DNA of 17,335 bases from Streptomyces roseochromogenus subsp. oscitans DS 12.976 (GCF_000497445.1 NZ_CM002285.1:4724708-4742042); one strand, 5' to 3'. Positions 1-11,286 are shown, counted from the stretch's first letter. The notes: generated by a model not told the origin, from the letters alone. Numbers and translations: made by a program.

Positions 1-1
1 C

Positions 2-151
2 GCGGCCTCCCAGGCCGCGGCGGCCGCGGCCGGGGGCAGTGCACGGGGTCAGGACGCGGCCCTGAACGCGTGCGCCGAGGAGGCCGAGCGGCACGCCGTG
101 GCCGCGGCACGCGCGGCCGGATGGCTCGAAGCGATCACGATGGCCGACTGA
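2..151 (+). CDS. C-terminal end of an unrecognised protein (5' truncated by window edge)
   Basis: An open frame enters from the left edge and ends at a TGA at 149-151, giving 49 visible residues. The third codon positions are almost all G or C, as expected for real coding sequence in this genome, so I take it as the end of a genuine plus-strand gene. The visible tail is rich in Ala and Glu, looks helical, and ends in WLEAITMAD. There is no motif that names a function. It opposes the replication-gene cluster in orientation. Its terminator may be the perfect hairpin at 264-299. The family cannot be decided from this fragment. Confidence 0.6.
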   Translation, partial: AASQAAAAAAGGSARGQDAALNACAEEAERHAVAAARAAGWLEAITMAD

Positions 152-178
152 GGCAGAGCACGCAGATCAGACAGAACA

Positions 179-208
179 CATGACAACCCATGACAACGCA
201 TGACACTG
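179..208. repeat. Three head-to-tail 10-bp repeats beginning CATGACA
   Basis: CATGACAACC, CATGACAACG and CATGACACTG follow one another at an exact 10-bp spacing, about one helical turn, at 179, 189 and 199. The first seven bases are identical in all three copies. The array ends 5 bp before the parS site. It could be a protein-binding array on one face of the helix or simple chance. No known motif is recognised. Confidence 0.5.
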
Positions 209-213
209 GGCGA

Positions 214-229
214 TGTTTCACGTGAAACG
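214..229. promoter_or_regulatory. parS: parS centromere site (ParB binding)
   Basis: TGTTTCACGTGAAACG contains the complete 14-bp palindrome GTTTCACGTGAAAC (215-228). It differs from the widely conserved 16-bp parS consensus TGTTTCACGTGAAACA only at the last base. In Streptomyces, ParB binds many such sites clustered around oriC and organises the origin region for segregation during sporulation. The site is about 16 kb from the oriC in this window, as that clustering predicts, and lies in noncoding DNA. parA and parB are not in the window. Confidence 0.93.
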
Positions 230-263
230 TCACCCGCTCCCCCCGGACACACCCCCACCCGCC

Positions 264-299
264 CGGCACCGGTCCCTCCCCTCGTGGGGACCGGTGCCG
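264..299 (+). terminator. Perfect 13-bp inverted repeat, probable terminator of the left-edge gene
   Basis: CGGCACCGGTCCC (264-276) and its exact complement GGGACCGGTGCCG (287-299) flank a 10-nt loop. A 13-bp GC-rich stem about 110 bp after the stop codon fits a Streptomyces-style hairpin terminator, which often lacks a T-run. There is no T-run on either side, so a protein-binding palindrome is an alternative. Confidence 0.5.
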
Positions 300-583
300 A
301 ACGGTGCGGGATATCGACCCGTGGCGTGTCGGCTCGGCGCGGGTCGAAGAAGAGAGCGGCCCGAAGGCGGTGTCCGCTCGTAGGTCGTCGGTGGAAGTTG
401 ACCGAGATCCCTCGGCGCCGTGGCTCTGTCTCTCCGGGCACAGGGCCGTGGCCTGTTCGGATGGTGTGGGACGGCGTCGGACGGTGTGTGACCGGTCCGC
501 TACCGCGTCCGGATCCTGCCATCTGTTGCCCGCCCGCGAGGAGACCGCGACCTCCGGTCCCGTGCTTATCCGCAGGTCAGCCG

Positions 584-589
584 TATAAG
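584..589 (+). promoter_or_regulatory. Weak -10-like hexamer upstream of the STAND/WD40 gene
   Basis: TATAAG matches the consensus TATAAT at five of six bases and lies 55 bp before the start codon. No good -35 hexamer is seen 16-19 bp upstream, so this is only a candidate promoter. Confidence 0.25.
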
Positions 590-633
590 GTGGGTTTTCC
601 GGTCCGGACGTCCAGATACGGGGGGGAAGTAAA

Positions 634-640
634 GAGGTGG
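634..640 (+). promoter_or_regulatory. Ribosome binding site supporting a TTG start at 645
   Basis: GAGGTGG lies with its GAGG core 7 nt before the TTG at 645-647. An in-frame TAA at 630-632 rules out any earlier start, and no ATG or GTG close by in that frame has a comparable site. This supports TTG as the start codon. Confidence 0.6.
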
Positions 641-644
641 GGCC

Positions 645-3600
645 TTGGGTTCCGACTCAGGGACACGCACAGCTTTCGCCGAGCGCCTCGCGCTGCTCTA
701 CAAGGAGGCTGGAAACCCTCCCCTCAAGAGCGTCGCCGAGGCGGTCGTACGGCTGCAGCGAGTGGACGAGCGCGGGCGGCCCGTGCGGGTGTCGGCGCAG
801 CGAATCAGCGACTGGCGCCGGGCCAAGAACGTGCCGGCCCAGTTCACCGCCCTCGCGGCGGTGCTGCACATCCTGATCCCGGAGGCGCGCCGGCTGCGGC
901 CCGCGCCGGTGTCCTCGGGCCTGTACGACCTCGCGCACTGGCAGCGGCTCTGGGAGCGCGCGCTGGCCGACCCGGTCGGCGACCGGCCCGCACCGCCCGC
1001 CGAGGAGGACCAGCGGCAGCCCGCCGAGGCCCCGCCCCTCGCCGGCGGCGTCTGCCCCTACCGGGGGCTGGCCCCGTACCGGCAGGAGGACGCCCGGTGG
1101 TTCTTCGGCCGGGAACGGAGCACGAGCGCGCTCGTCACACAGCTGCGGGCCGCGGAGCGGACCGGCGGTCTGGTGATGCTCGTGGGCGCCTCGGGAGCGG
1201 GCAAGTCCTCGCTGCTGAACGCCGGCCTGGTGCCGGCTCTGCGCGGCGGCGCCCTGCGCGGCGGATCCGGCGCGCCGGCCGCCGCACCCTCCTCCCCCAC
1301 GGGTACCGGCGGTAACGGCATGAACGCGGCCGACTGCGTCCTGCACCTCGTCCCGGGTGCCGACCCCCTGAGTGAGCTGGTCCGCCGTATCCCCGATCTC
1401 ACCGACGTCGTCGCCGACGCGCGCCGGGCCGAGCAGGAGGCGACGGAGAATCCGGGGGTTCCCGGCTCCGACTCGCCGCGAGTGGCCCGGGCGGCGCGCG
1501 AGGCCGTGTCGGAGTGGGCGCACCGTGCGGCGGCCGCCGAGACCCGGCCGGTCGTCGTCGTGGACCAGTTCGAGGAGGCGTTCACGCTCTGCCCGGACGA
1601 GGCTGACCGGCGTACGTTCATCCAGCTGCTGCACGCCGCCTGCACTCCGTCAGCCGGCTCATCCGGGCCCGCCCCGGTCCTCGTCGTCCTCGGTATCCGC
1701 GCCGACTTCTACGAGCAGTGCCTCGGCTACCCGGAACTGGCCGACGCCCTCCAGCACCGGCACATGGTGCTCGGCCCGCTGACCAGCGCGGAGCTGCGCG
1801 AGGCGGTGACCGGACCGGCCAAGGCGGTGGGTCTGGAGCTGGAGGCGGGGCTCGCCGAGCTGATCGTCCGCGAGGTGAGCGCCGACGGCCCGCGCGGGGC
1901 GCACGACGCGGGCGTGCTCCCGCTGCTCTCGCATGCCCTGCTCGCCACCTGGCAGCGCCGCAAGGCCGGCCGGCTGACGCTGGCCGGCTACCGCGCGGCC
2001 GGCGGGATCCAGGGAGCCGTCGCGGCGACCGCCGAGCGGGCCTGGTCGGGGCTCGACCCGGCGGCCCGTACGGCCGCCCGGCTGCTCCTGCTGCGGCTGG
2101 TCCGCCTCGGGGAGGACACCCAGGCCACCCGTCGGCGCGGCACCCGGCGCCAGCTCGCGGCGGAGTCGGCGGACCCCGGCAAGACGGAGGAGTCCCTGGA
2201 GGCCCTGGTCCGGGCCCGGCTGGTGACGCTGGACGCGGACACCGTGGAGATCACCCACGAGGCGCTGCTGCACGCCTGGCCCCGGCTGCGGCACTGGATC
2301 GACGACGACCGGGGCGACCAGCTGCTGCGCCAGCGGCTGGAGGAGGACGGCCGAGCCTGGGAGGACTCGAACCGGGACAGCTCGCTGCTGTACCGGGGCT
2401 CCCGGCTGGAGCAGGCGCGCAGCTGGGCCAAGTCGGCCGGGGACACTTTCCTGACCCGCAGCGCGGTGGAGTTCCTGGCCGCCTCGGTACGGCTGCGCAA
2501 GCGCACCGTGTGGATCAGCCGGGCCGCGGTGGCGGCGCTGGTGGTGCTGGCGCTGGTCGCGGGCGTTTCGGCGGTGATCGCCTGGCAGCAGCGGGACGAC
2601 GCCGTCTTCGAGCAGGTGCTCGCCGAGGCCGACCGGGTCCAGCACACGGATCCGTCCCTGGCAGCCCAGCTCGACCTGGTCGCCCATCGGCTGCGCCCGG
2701 ACGACGAGGGGACGTACAGCCGGCTGATCTCGATCGTGAACGCGCCGCTGGCCACCCCTCTGTCCGGCCACACCGGCGCCGTCTACCTCACCACGTTCAG
2801 CCCCGACGGCAAGACCCTGGCCACGGCCAGCTACGACCGGACCGTGCGGCTGTGGAACGTGGCCGACCCGAGCCGTCCCAAGCCTCTCGGCAAGCCGCTC
2901 ACCGGGCACACCAGCTGGGTGAGCAGCGCGGTCTTCAGCCCGGACGGGCGCACCCTCGCGAGCGCCGGCGACGACGGAACCATCCGGCTGTGGAACGTCA
3001 CCGACCCCGACCGTCCGGAGCCGCTCGGCAAGCCGCTCACCGGCCACAAGGGCACGATCTACCTGGTCGCCTTCAGCCCCGACGGCCACACGCTGGCCTC
3101 GGCGAGCGAGGACCGCACGGTACGGCTGTGGAACGTGGCCGACCCCGCCCACGCGTCCGCGCTGGGCTCCCCGCTGACCGGCCACAGCGCCGCGGTGCGC
3201 AGCCTCGCGTTCAGCCCCGACGGCCACACCCTGGCGGCGGGCGGCGACGACCGCACGATCCTGCTGTGGAACACCGTCGACCCGCGCCACCCGACGCCGT
3301 ACCGCACGGCCCTGAAGGGTCACACGGACCTGGTCCACTCGGTGGCGTTCAGCCCCGACGGCCACACCCTGGCCAGCGGCAGCGCGGACGACACGATGCG
3401 GCTGTGGGACGTAGCCGACCCCGCGCACCCGTCCGCGCTGGGCTCCCCGCTGACCGGCCACACCGGTCCGATCTGGTCGGTGGCCTTCAGCCCGGACGGC
3501 CGCAGGCTGGCCGCGGCGAGCGCGGACAGCACGGCGAGCCTGTGGAACGTGACCGATCCGACGTCCCCCTCGCAGGTCGGCGGGCCGCTCGCGGGCAGCA

Positions 3601-4733
3601 GTGGCGAGATGTACGCGCTGGGGTTCAGCCCCGACGGGCGGACCCTGGCCACCGGCAGCGGTGACGGCAAGGTGCGCCTGTGGTCGGTACCGACCACCGA
3701 CGTGATCGGCCGCAGCGCGGTGTTCCGCCCGGACGGAAAGGTGCTGGCCACGGTGGCCCGGGACGGCCGGGTCCGGCTGTGGAACGTGGCGCGGCCCGGC
3801 CGGCCCGTGCCGCTGGGCGATCCGTTCATGCAAGGAAAGGACGGCCGGCGGGTGCTGTTCTCTCCCGACGGCCGCACCCTCGTGGTCCTCACCCCGAACC
3901 GGTTGGTGTACCTGTGGAACGTCACCGACCCCGACCGTCCGGTCCCCGCCGGAGCGCCACTCACCCTGCAGAACCGCTTCATGGGCCCCAACGCGCTGGC
4001 GTACAGCCCGGACGGCCACACCCTCGCCACCGCCTACGACGGCCACAGGTTCCAGCTGTGGAACGTCACCGATCCCGCGCACGCCGTACCGCTCGGCGAG
4101 CCGGTCGACGGCCACCGGGGGTACATCAACGCCCTCGTCTTCAGCCCGGACGGCCACACCCTGGCCAGCGGCAGCGCGGACAGCACCATCCGCCTGTGGA
4201 ACGTCACCGATCCGGCGCGCCCGCCCCTGCGCGGCACCCCGGTCGCCGGGCACTCCGGGCCGGTCAACGCGCTCGCGTTCACGCGCGACGGCCACACCCT
4301 GGCCAGCGGCAGCGACGACGACACGGTCCGGCTGTGGAACGTCACCGACCCCGCCTCGGTGTCCGCGCTCGGCAAGCCGCTCATCGGCCACAGTGAGGCG
4401 GTGACCTCACTGACGTTCACCCCCGACGGGCACACTCTGGCCAGCGGCGGCGACGACAACACGCTCCGGCTGTGGAACGTCACCGACCCCGCCTCGGCGA
4501 GGCCCATCGGCCAGTCGATGAGCCCCAACGGCCAGACGGGCAACTTCCTGTCCTTCAGCCCCAGAAGCCGCGTCCTGGGCCTCTCCAGCGGCGACAACAC
4601 GGTCCGGCTCCTGAGCCTGGACACCGACGCGGCGATTCAGCACATCTGCTCGGTCACCCGGGGCGTGCTGACCCCGCAGAGGTGGCACGAGTACCTGCCT
4701 CGCCTCTCCTACGACCCTCCATGCGGTCGATGA
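645..4733 (+). CDS. HTH-STAND NTPase-WD40 repeat membrane protein (1362 aa)
   Basis: This is a large multidomain protein of a type common in Streptomyces. Residues about 8-75 form a helix-turn-helix-like segment (VSAQRISDWRRAKNVP region). Residues about 137-560 are a STAND-class P-loop NTPase of the novel-STAND type that often precedes WD40 repeats: CPYRGLAPY entry, FFGRE, Walker A GASGAGKSS (181-189) and Walker B VVVVDQFEE (Asp about 307). A basic stretch, RLRKR, precedes one membrane helix (about 621-646). A linker follows, then 14 WD40 repeats (706 to about 1328) and a tail with two cysteines (IC...PPC). By the positive-inside rule the NTPase is cytoplasmic and the propellers are outside. 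The family is presumed to sense a ligand through the repeats and switch with ATP; the ligand and output are unknown. The gene stands alone, opposes the neighbouring genes and is followed by a terminator. A link to phage defence is possible but unsupported here. Confidence 0.93.
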   Translation: MGSDSGTRTAFAERLALLYKEAGNPPLKSVAEAVVRLQRVDERGRPVRVSAQRISDWRRAKNVPAQFTALAAVLHILIPEARRLRPAPVSSGLYDLAHWQRLWERALADPVGDRPAPPAEEDQRQPAEAPPLAGGVCPYRGLAPYRQEDARWFFGRERSTSALVTQLRAAERTGGLVMLVGASGAGKSSLLNAGLVPALRGGALRGGSGAPAAAPSSPTGTGGNGMNAADCVLHLVPGADPLSELVRRIPDLTDVVADARRAEQEATENPGVPGSDSPRVARAAREAVSEWAHRAAAAETRPVVVVDQFEEAFTLCPDEADRRTFIQLLHAACTPSAGSSGPAPVLVVLGIRADFYEQCLGYPELADALQHRHMVLGPLTSAELREAVTGPAKAVGLELEAGLAELIVREVSADGPRGAHDAGVLPLLSHALLATWQRRKAGRLTLAGYRAAGGIQGAVAATAERAWSGLDPAARTAARLLLLRLVRLGEDTQATRRRGTRRQLAAESADPGKTEESLEALVRARLVTLDADTVEITHEALLHAWPRLRHWIDDDRGDQLLRQRLEEDGRAWEDSNRDSSLLYRGSRLEQARSWAKSAGDTFLTRSAVEFLAASVRLRKRTVWISRAAVAALVVLALVAGVSAVIAWQQRDDAVFEQVLAEADRVQHTDPSLAAQLDLVAHRLRPDDEGTYSRLISIVNAPLATPLSGHTGAVYLTTFSPDGKTLATASYDRTVRLWNVADPSRPKPLGKPLTGHTSWVSSAVFSPDGRTLASAGDDGTIRLWNVTDPDRPEPLGKPLTGHKGTIYLVAFSPDGHTLASASEDRTVRLWNVADPAHASALGSPLTGHSAAVRSLAFSPDGHTLAAGGDDRTILLWNTVDPRHPTPYRTALKGHTDLVHSVAFSPDGHTLASGSADDTMRLWDVADPAHPSALGSPLTGHTGPIWSVAFSPDGRRLAAASADSTASLWNVTDPTSPSQVGGPLAGSSGEMYALGFSPDGRTLATGSGDGKVRLWSVPTTDVIGRSAVFRPDGKVLATVARDGRVRLWNVARPGRPVPLGDPFMQGKDGRRVLFSPDGRTLVVLTPNRLVYLWNVTDPDRPVPAGAPLTLQNRFMGPNALAYSPDGHTLATAYDGHRFQLWNVTDPAHAVPLGEPVDGHRGYINALVFSPDGHTLASGSADSTIRLWNVTDPARPPLRGTPVAGHSGPVNALAFTRDGHTLASGSDDDTVRLWNVTDPASVSALGKPLIGHSEAVTSLTFTPDGHTLASGGDDNTLRLWNVTDPASARPIGQSMSPNGQTGNFLSFSPRSRVLGLSSGDNTVRLLSLDTDAAIQHICSVTRGVLTPQRWHEYLPRLSYDPPCGR
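2760..4628 (+). repeat. Fourteen tandem WD40 repeats within the STAND gene
   Basis: Each repeat is about 45 residues with the pattern GH(T/S)..V....FSPDG.TLAS.S.D.T.RLWNVTDP. I count 14, which would make two seven-bladed propellers. Repeats 7 and 8 are degenerate (the eighth is short, lacking most of the first strand), and so are 9, 10 and 14. Some repeats are nearly identical at DNA level. The same 28 bases occur at 3357, 4149 and 4287, which suggests recent internal duplication or gene conversion. Confidence 0.9.
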
Positions 4734-4803
4734 TCGGCCAATCTGACTGATTCTCGGCCGACTTGCCCCCGCAAGCCCCTCAGTCTTGTTACCCTTGGCC
4801 ACA

Positions 4804-4848
4804 GCCCGATCGCTGGTGCATCCCCCGTCGCCAGCGATCGGGCCTTTT
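4804..4848 (+). terminator. Intrinsic terminator after the STAND/WD40 gene
   Basis: GCCCGATCGCTGG (4804-4816) pairs perfectly with CCAGCGATCGGGC (4831-4843). A G-U and a G-C pair extend the stem inward around a 10-nt loop. TTTT follows at 4845-4848. It is 70 bp after the stop codon at 4733 and is the clearest factor-independent terminator in the window. The T-run is on the plus-strand side, so it serves plus-strand transcription. Confidence 0.88.
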
Positions 4849-5170
4849 CTACGGCGCCCCCGCGCTTCTCGCATCGCTCGCGCCCCCGCGCTTCTCGCAT
4901 CGCTCGCGCCCCCGCGCTTCTCGCATCGCTCGCGCGCCCGCCCTACAGCTTTCCTGTGCCTTCCCTACGGAGTCCCGGCGGCCCGCAACACGCCGCGTCA
5001 GCGGAAGCCGCAGCCACTCGGCCTCGTGGCGGCCGTGCACCTGTGAACGTCCCCCTGAGCCCGAGCCGCACCACCAGCCACCTGCCCCGGCACGGCGATC
5101 CCGCGCCATCGATGGATCGGAAGTCGCCATTCTGCGAGCGGTGCGTTGAACGACCCGCACCACGAAACGC
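4849..5170. other. Noncoding interval between the two converging terminators
   Basis: The interval holds a three-copy 26-bp tandem repeat at its left end. From 4934 to 5170 I find no gene or RNA. Short open frames exist on both strands but lack ribosome binding sites and do not resemble any family. In related actinomycetes a tRNA-Ala gene often sits beside tRNA-Ile; none is present here. Confidence 0.55.
4856..4933. repeat. Three identical head-to-tail 26-bp repeats
   Basis: The unit begins GCCCCCGCGC and continues TTCTCGCATCGCTCGC. Exact copies lie at 4856-4881, 4882-4907 and 4908-4933 without spacers. The unit length is not a multiple of three, so the array is not coding. It starts 8 bp after the T-run of the terminator. 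It looks like a variable-number tandem repeat produced by slippage; no known element is recognised. Confidence 0.9.
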
Positions 5171-5206
5171 CGACGACCCCCGGCCCAAGTGGACCGGGGG
5201 TCGTCG
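5171..5206 (-). terminator. Hairpin terminator of tRNA-Ile
   Basis: CGACGACCCCCGG (5171-5183) and CCGGGGGTCGTCG (5194-5206) are perfect 13-bp complements around a 10-nt loop. Read on the minus strand, the hairpin starts 7 nt after the tRNA 3' end and is followed by a weak T-containing stretch (GCGTTTCG). Confidence 0.82.
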
Positions 5207-5213
5207 TCTGATG

Positions 5214-5287
5214 TGGGGCTAACAGGATTTGAACCTGTGGCCTCATCCTTATCAGGGATGCGCTCTAACCAACTGAGCTATAGCCCC
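5214..5287 (-). tRNA. ileT: tRNA-Ile (anticodon GAT)
   Basis: On the minus strand the 74-nt sequence folds into a complete cloverleaf. The acceptor is GGGGCTA with TAGCCCC and discriminator A. The D arm is GCTC/GAGC with AGTTGGTTA in the loop. The anticodon stem CATCC/GGATG encloses CTGATAA (anticodon GAT). The T arm is ACAGG TTCAAAT CCTGT. The 3' CCA is not encoded. It has its own promoter and terminator. In actinomycetes this tRNA follows gyrA and the DUF3566 gene, as here. Confidence 0.97.
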
Positions 5288-5325
5288 GCCGCGCTCTGCG
5301 GTATGTCCCGCGCGCTGACTCCTGA

Positions 5326-5354
5326 AGATTAGCGCACGACCACGTCAGTCCCAA
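5326..5354 (-). promoter_or_regulatory. Promoter of tRNA-Ile (-35 TTGGGA, -10 TAATCT)
   Basis: On the minus strand TTGGGA (5349-5354) and TAATCT (5326-5331) are separated by exactly 17 bp, the preferred spacing of the main vegetative sigma factor (HrdB in Streptomyces). The expected start is near 5319, about 30 nt before the tRNA 5' end. It lies in the 121-bp gap after the DUF3566 gene, so the tRNA need not depend on gyrA transcription. Confidence 0.7.
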
Positions 5355-5408
5355 AATCGGTTGTCGGGGGACCATCAGGTCAGGGAGCCGCGGGGCGTAC
5401 GGAGGTTT

Positions 5409-6143
5409 TCACTCGTCCTCGGCCAGGGTCAGCTCGATGCCGCCCACGAAGCCCGCGGAGAGGTTGTAGATGAACGCGCCAAGTGTCGCGAGGGCGGTGG
5501 CCAGGACCACATCGATGACCGCGATGATCGTCGTGAACGTCAGGACGTGGGGGAGCGACAGGAACGCCTGCAGGTCGAAGCCGTTCGCCTCGTTCGAGCC
5601 GGTCGCCTCCGAGATCGTGCCGCCCACCGTCGAGAACACGCCCATCGCGTCCATGACCATCCACAGCACCGCCGAGGCGACGATCGTGCAGACGCCGAGC
5701 GCGATGGAGAGCAGGAAGCTGACCTTCATCACCGACCACGGGTCGGCCTTGGCCACCCGCAGCCGCGCCTTGCGGGTGCGCGGCGCCGTCCGGGCGCCGG
5801 TACGCGGCCGCCGTACGGCGCCGGCCGGCGGCTGTGCCGGATAGGCCTGCGGCGGGTGGTACGGCCCGGCGTGCTGCTCCGGGCGCCGCTCCCCGGGGAG
5901 CGGAGACGAGGACTGTGCCTCGCCGGCCGCGGCCGGGCCTCGGGTGTCCGTCACGGTTCCCCCCTGGGATCCAGGTGTGCCGGAGGAGCCGTTCCCGGAC
6001 ACCCTCACCGGCTTCAGGTTGGTCGTGTGCGGGTCGGTCAGGCTCCCCGCGCCCGCCGCTTTCGCGGCGGAGCCACGGCCGCCGCCGTCCGTTCCCGTAC
6101 CCGTGGAGGTACCGGCCGATCCGGCGCCCGTGGCTCCGCTCAC
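5409..6143 (-). CDS. DUF3566 two-helix membrane protein (244 aa)
   Basis: This is the small membrane protein found beside gyrA throughout actinobacteria (the position of Rv0007 in Mycobacterium tuberculosis). Residues 1 to about 130 are a low-complexity tail rich in Gly, Ser, Pro and Ala with no predicted fold. A basic stretch (TRKARLRVAK) precedes a conserved domain with two membrane helices (about 143-165 and 203-225), joined by a polar segment. It ends IELTLAEDE. The start is GTG at 6143 with GAGGAG 9 nt upstream, and the gene begins 18 bp after gyrA, so it is probably in the gyrBA operon. Its biochemical role is not established; a link to cell growth or the envelope is suggested only by family conservation. 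Confidence 0.9.
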   Translation of the reverse strand: MSGATGAGSAGTSTGTGTDGGGRGSAAKAAGAGSLTDPHTTNLKPVRVSGNGSSGTPGSQGGTVTDTRGPAAAGEAQSSSPLPGERRPEQHAGPYHPPQAYPAQPPAGAVRRPRTGARTAPRTRKARLRVAKADPWSVMKVSFLLSIALGVCTIVASAVLWMVMDAMGVFSTVGGTISEATGSNEANGFDLQAFLSLPHVLTFTTIIAVIDVVLATALATLGAFIYNLSAGFVGGIELTLAEDE

Positions 6144-6161
6144 GATGACTCACTCCTCGTG

Positions 6162-8759
<2,598 letters not shown>

Positions 8760-8801
8760 TGCTGGTGAAGATCCTTCCTGGTGCGGTCAGCTGAGACCGA
8801 C

Positions 8802-10961
<2,160 letters not shown>

Positions 10962-11017
10962 TCAGCGTTGCTCAGCTTTTCCCGGGCGGTCCCCACGATG
11001 GGGCGGGATTGTCTTCC

Positions 11018-11023
11018 AGTCTA
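11018..11023 (-). promoter_or_regulatory. Possible -10 element for gyrB (TAGACT)
   Basis: On the minus strand TAGACT fits a Streptomyces -10 hexamer at its key positions (TA....T). It overlaps the palindrome CTACCGGTAG. No clear -35 is found at 16-19 bp, so the call is weak. It would give a leader of about 150 nt. Confidence 0.25.
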
Positions 11024-11248
11024 CCGGTAGGTCTGACATCGATGGGGGTTTGCCGGTACCTGAGTCCCCATGTGCCGCCCTGAACCGGCCTCGACCGGGT
11101 CCCGATATGCGGATGGGGGCTCCAAGGGGCTCACAGCGGCACTCAGCGCTTCGAGGCGTCAACCCTTGGCTACTGGGGGGTCAGATGGCCGTACACACCC
11201 GTGTCAGGTGGCGATCGGCACCGCTGCACGGAGGCACGAACGGGGGTA

Positions 11249-11269
11249 CGTCGGCTGCTCCGGCCGACG
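11249..11269 (-). terminator. Small hairpin after the DUF721 gene
   Basis: CGTCGGC (11249-11255) and GCCGACG (11263-11269) form a 7-bp perfect stem with a 7-nt loop, 17 bp beyond the DUF721 stop codon. There is no T-run. It is a weak terminator candidate. Confidence 0.3.
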
Positions 11270-11286
11270 GCGCGACGTGAGGTACG

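Larger units (their letters stand above)
152..644. other. Gene-free interval between the partial gene and the STAND/WD40 gene
   Basis: This interval of nearly 500 bp has open frames on both strands, but none has a convincing ribosome binding site or family resemblance. It holds three copies of a CATGACA-headed 10-mer (179-208), a parS site (214-229), a 13-bp inverted repeat (264-299), a weak -10-like hexamer (584-589) and the ribosome binding site of the downstream gene (634-640). I see nothing recognisable between about 300 and 580. Confidence 0.6.

Noticed and set aside
49..522. Minus-strand open frame of 157 codons over the parS region
   Set aside because: No ribosome binding site, low complexity, and it overlaps the plus-strand coding end and parS.
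200..1315. Plus-strand open frame of 371 codons running through parS into the STAND gene
   Set aside because: It overlaps the well-supported STAND coding frame in a different phase, and the product is Arg/Ala/Gly low complexity.
1659..4391. Minus-strand open frame of 910 codons opposite the STAND/WD40 gene
   Set aside because: It is an antisense shadow produced by GC-rich codons and repeats; its product is Arg/Gly/Val-rich low complexity with no family resemblance.
645..4733. A complete phage-defence system around the STAND gene
   Set aside because: No nuclease, protease, TIR or other effector domain and no partner gene is visible; the neighbours are noncoding or housekeeping.
4856..4933. 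CRISPR-like array
   Set aside because: The three 26-bp copies are contiguous with no spacers, and no cas genes are present.
4943..5246. Short open frames between the tandem repeats and tRNA-Ile
   Set aside because: They lack ribosome binding sites, run through the tRNA terminator or the tRNA itself, and resemble no family.
10962..11162. Minus-strand 66-codon frame in the gyrB leader
   Set aside because: No ribosome binding site and no recognisable sequence; it overlaps the candidate promoter.
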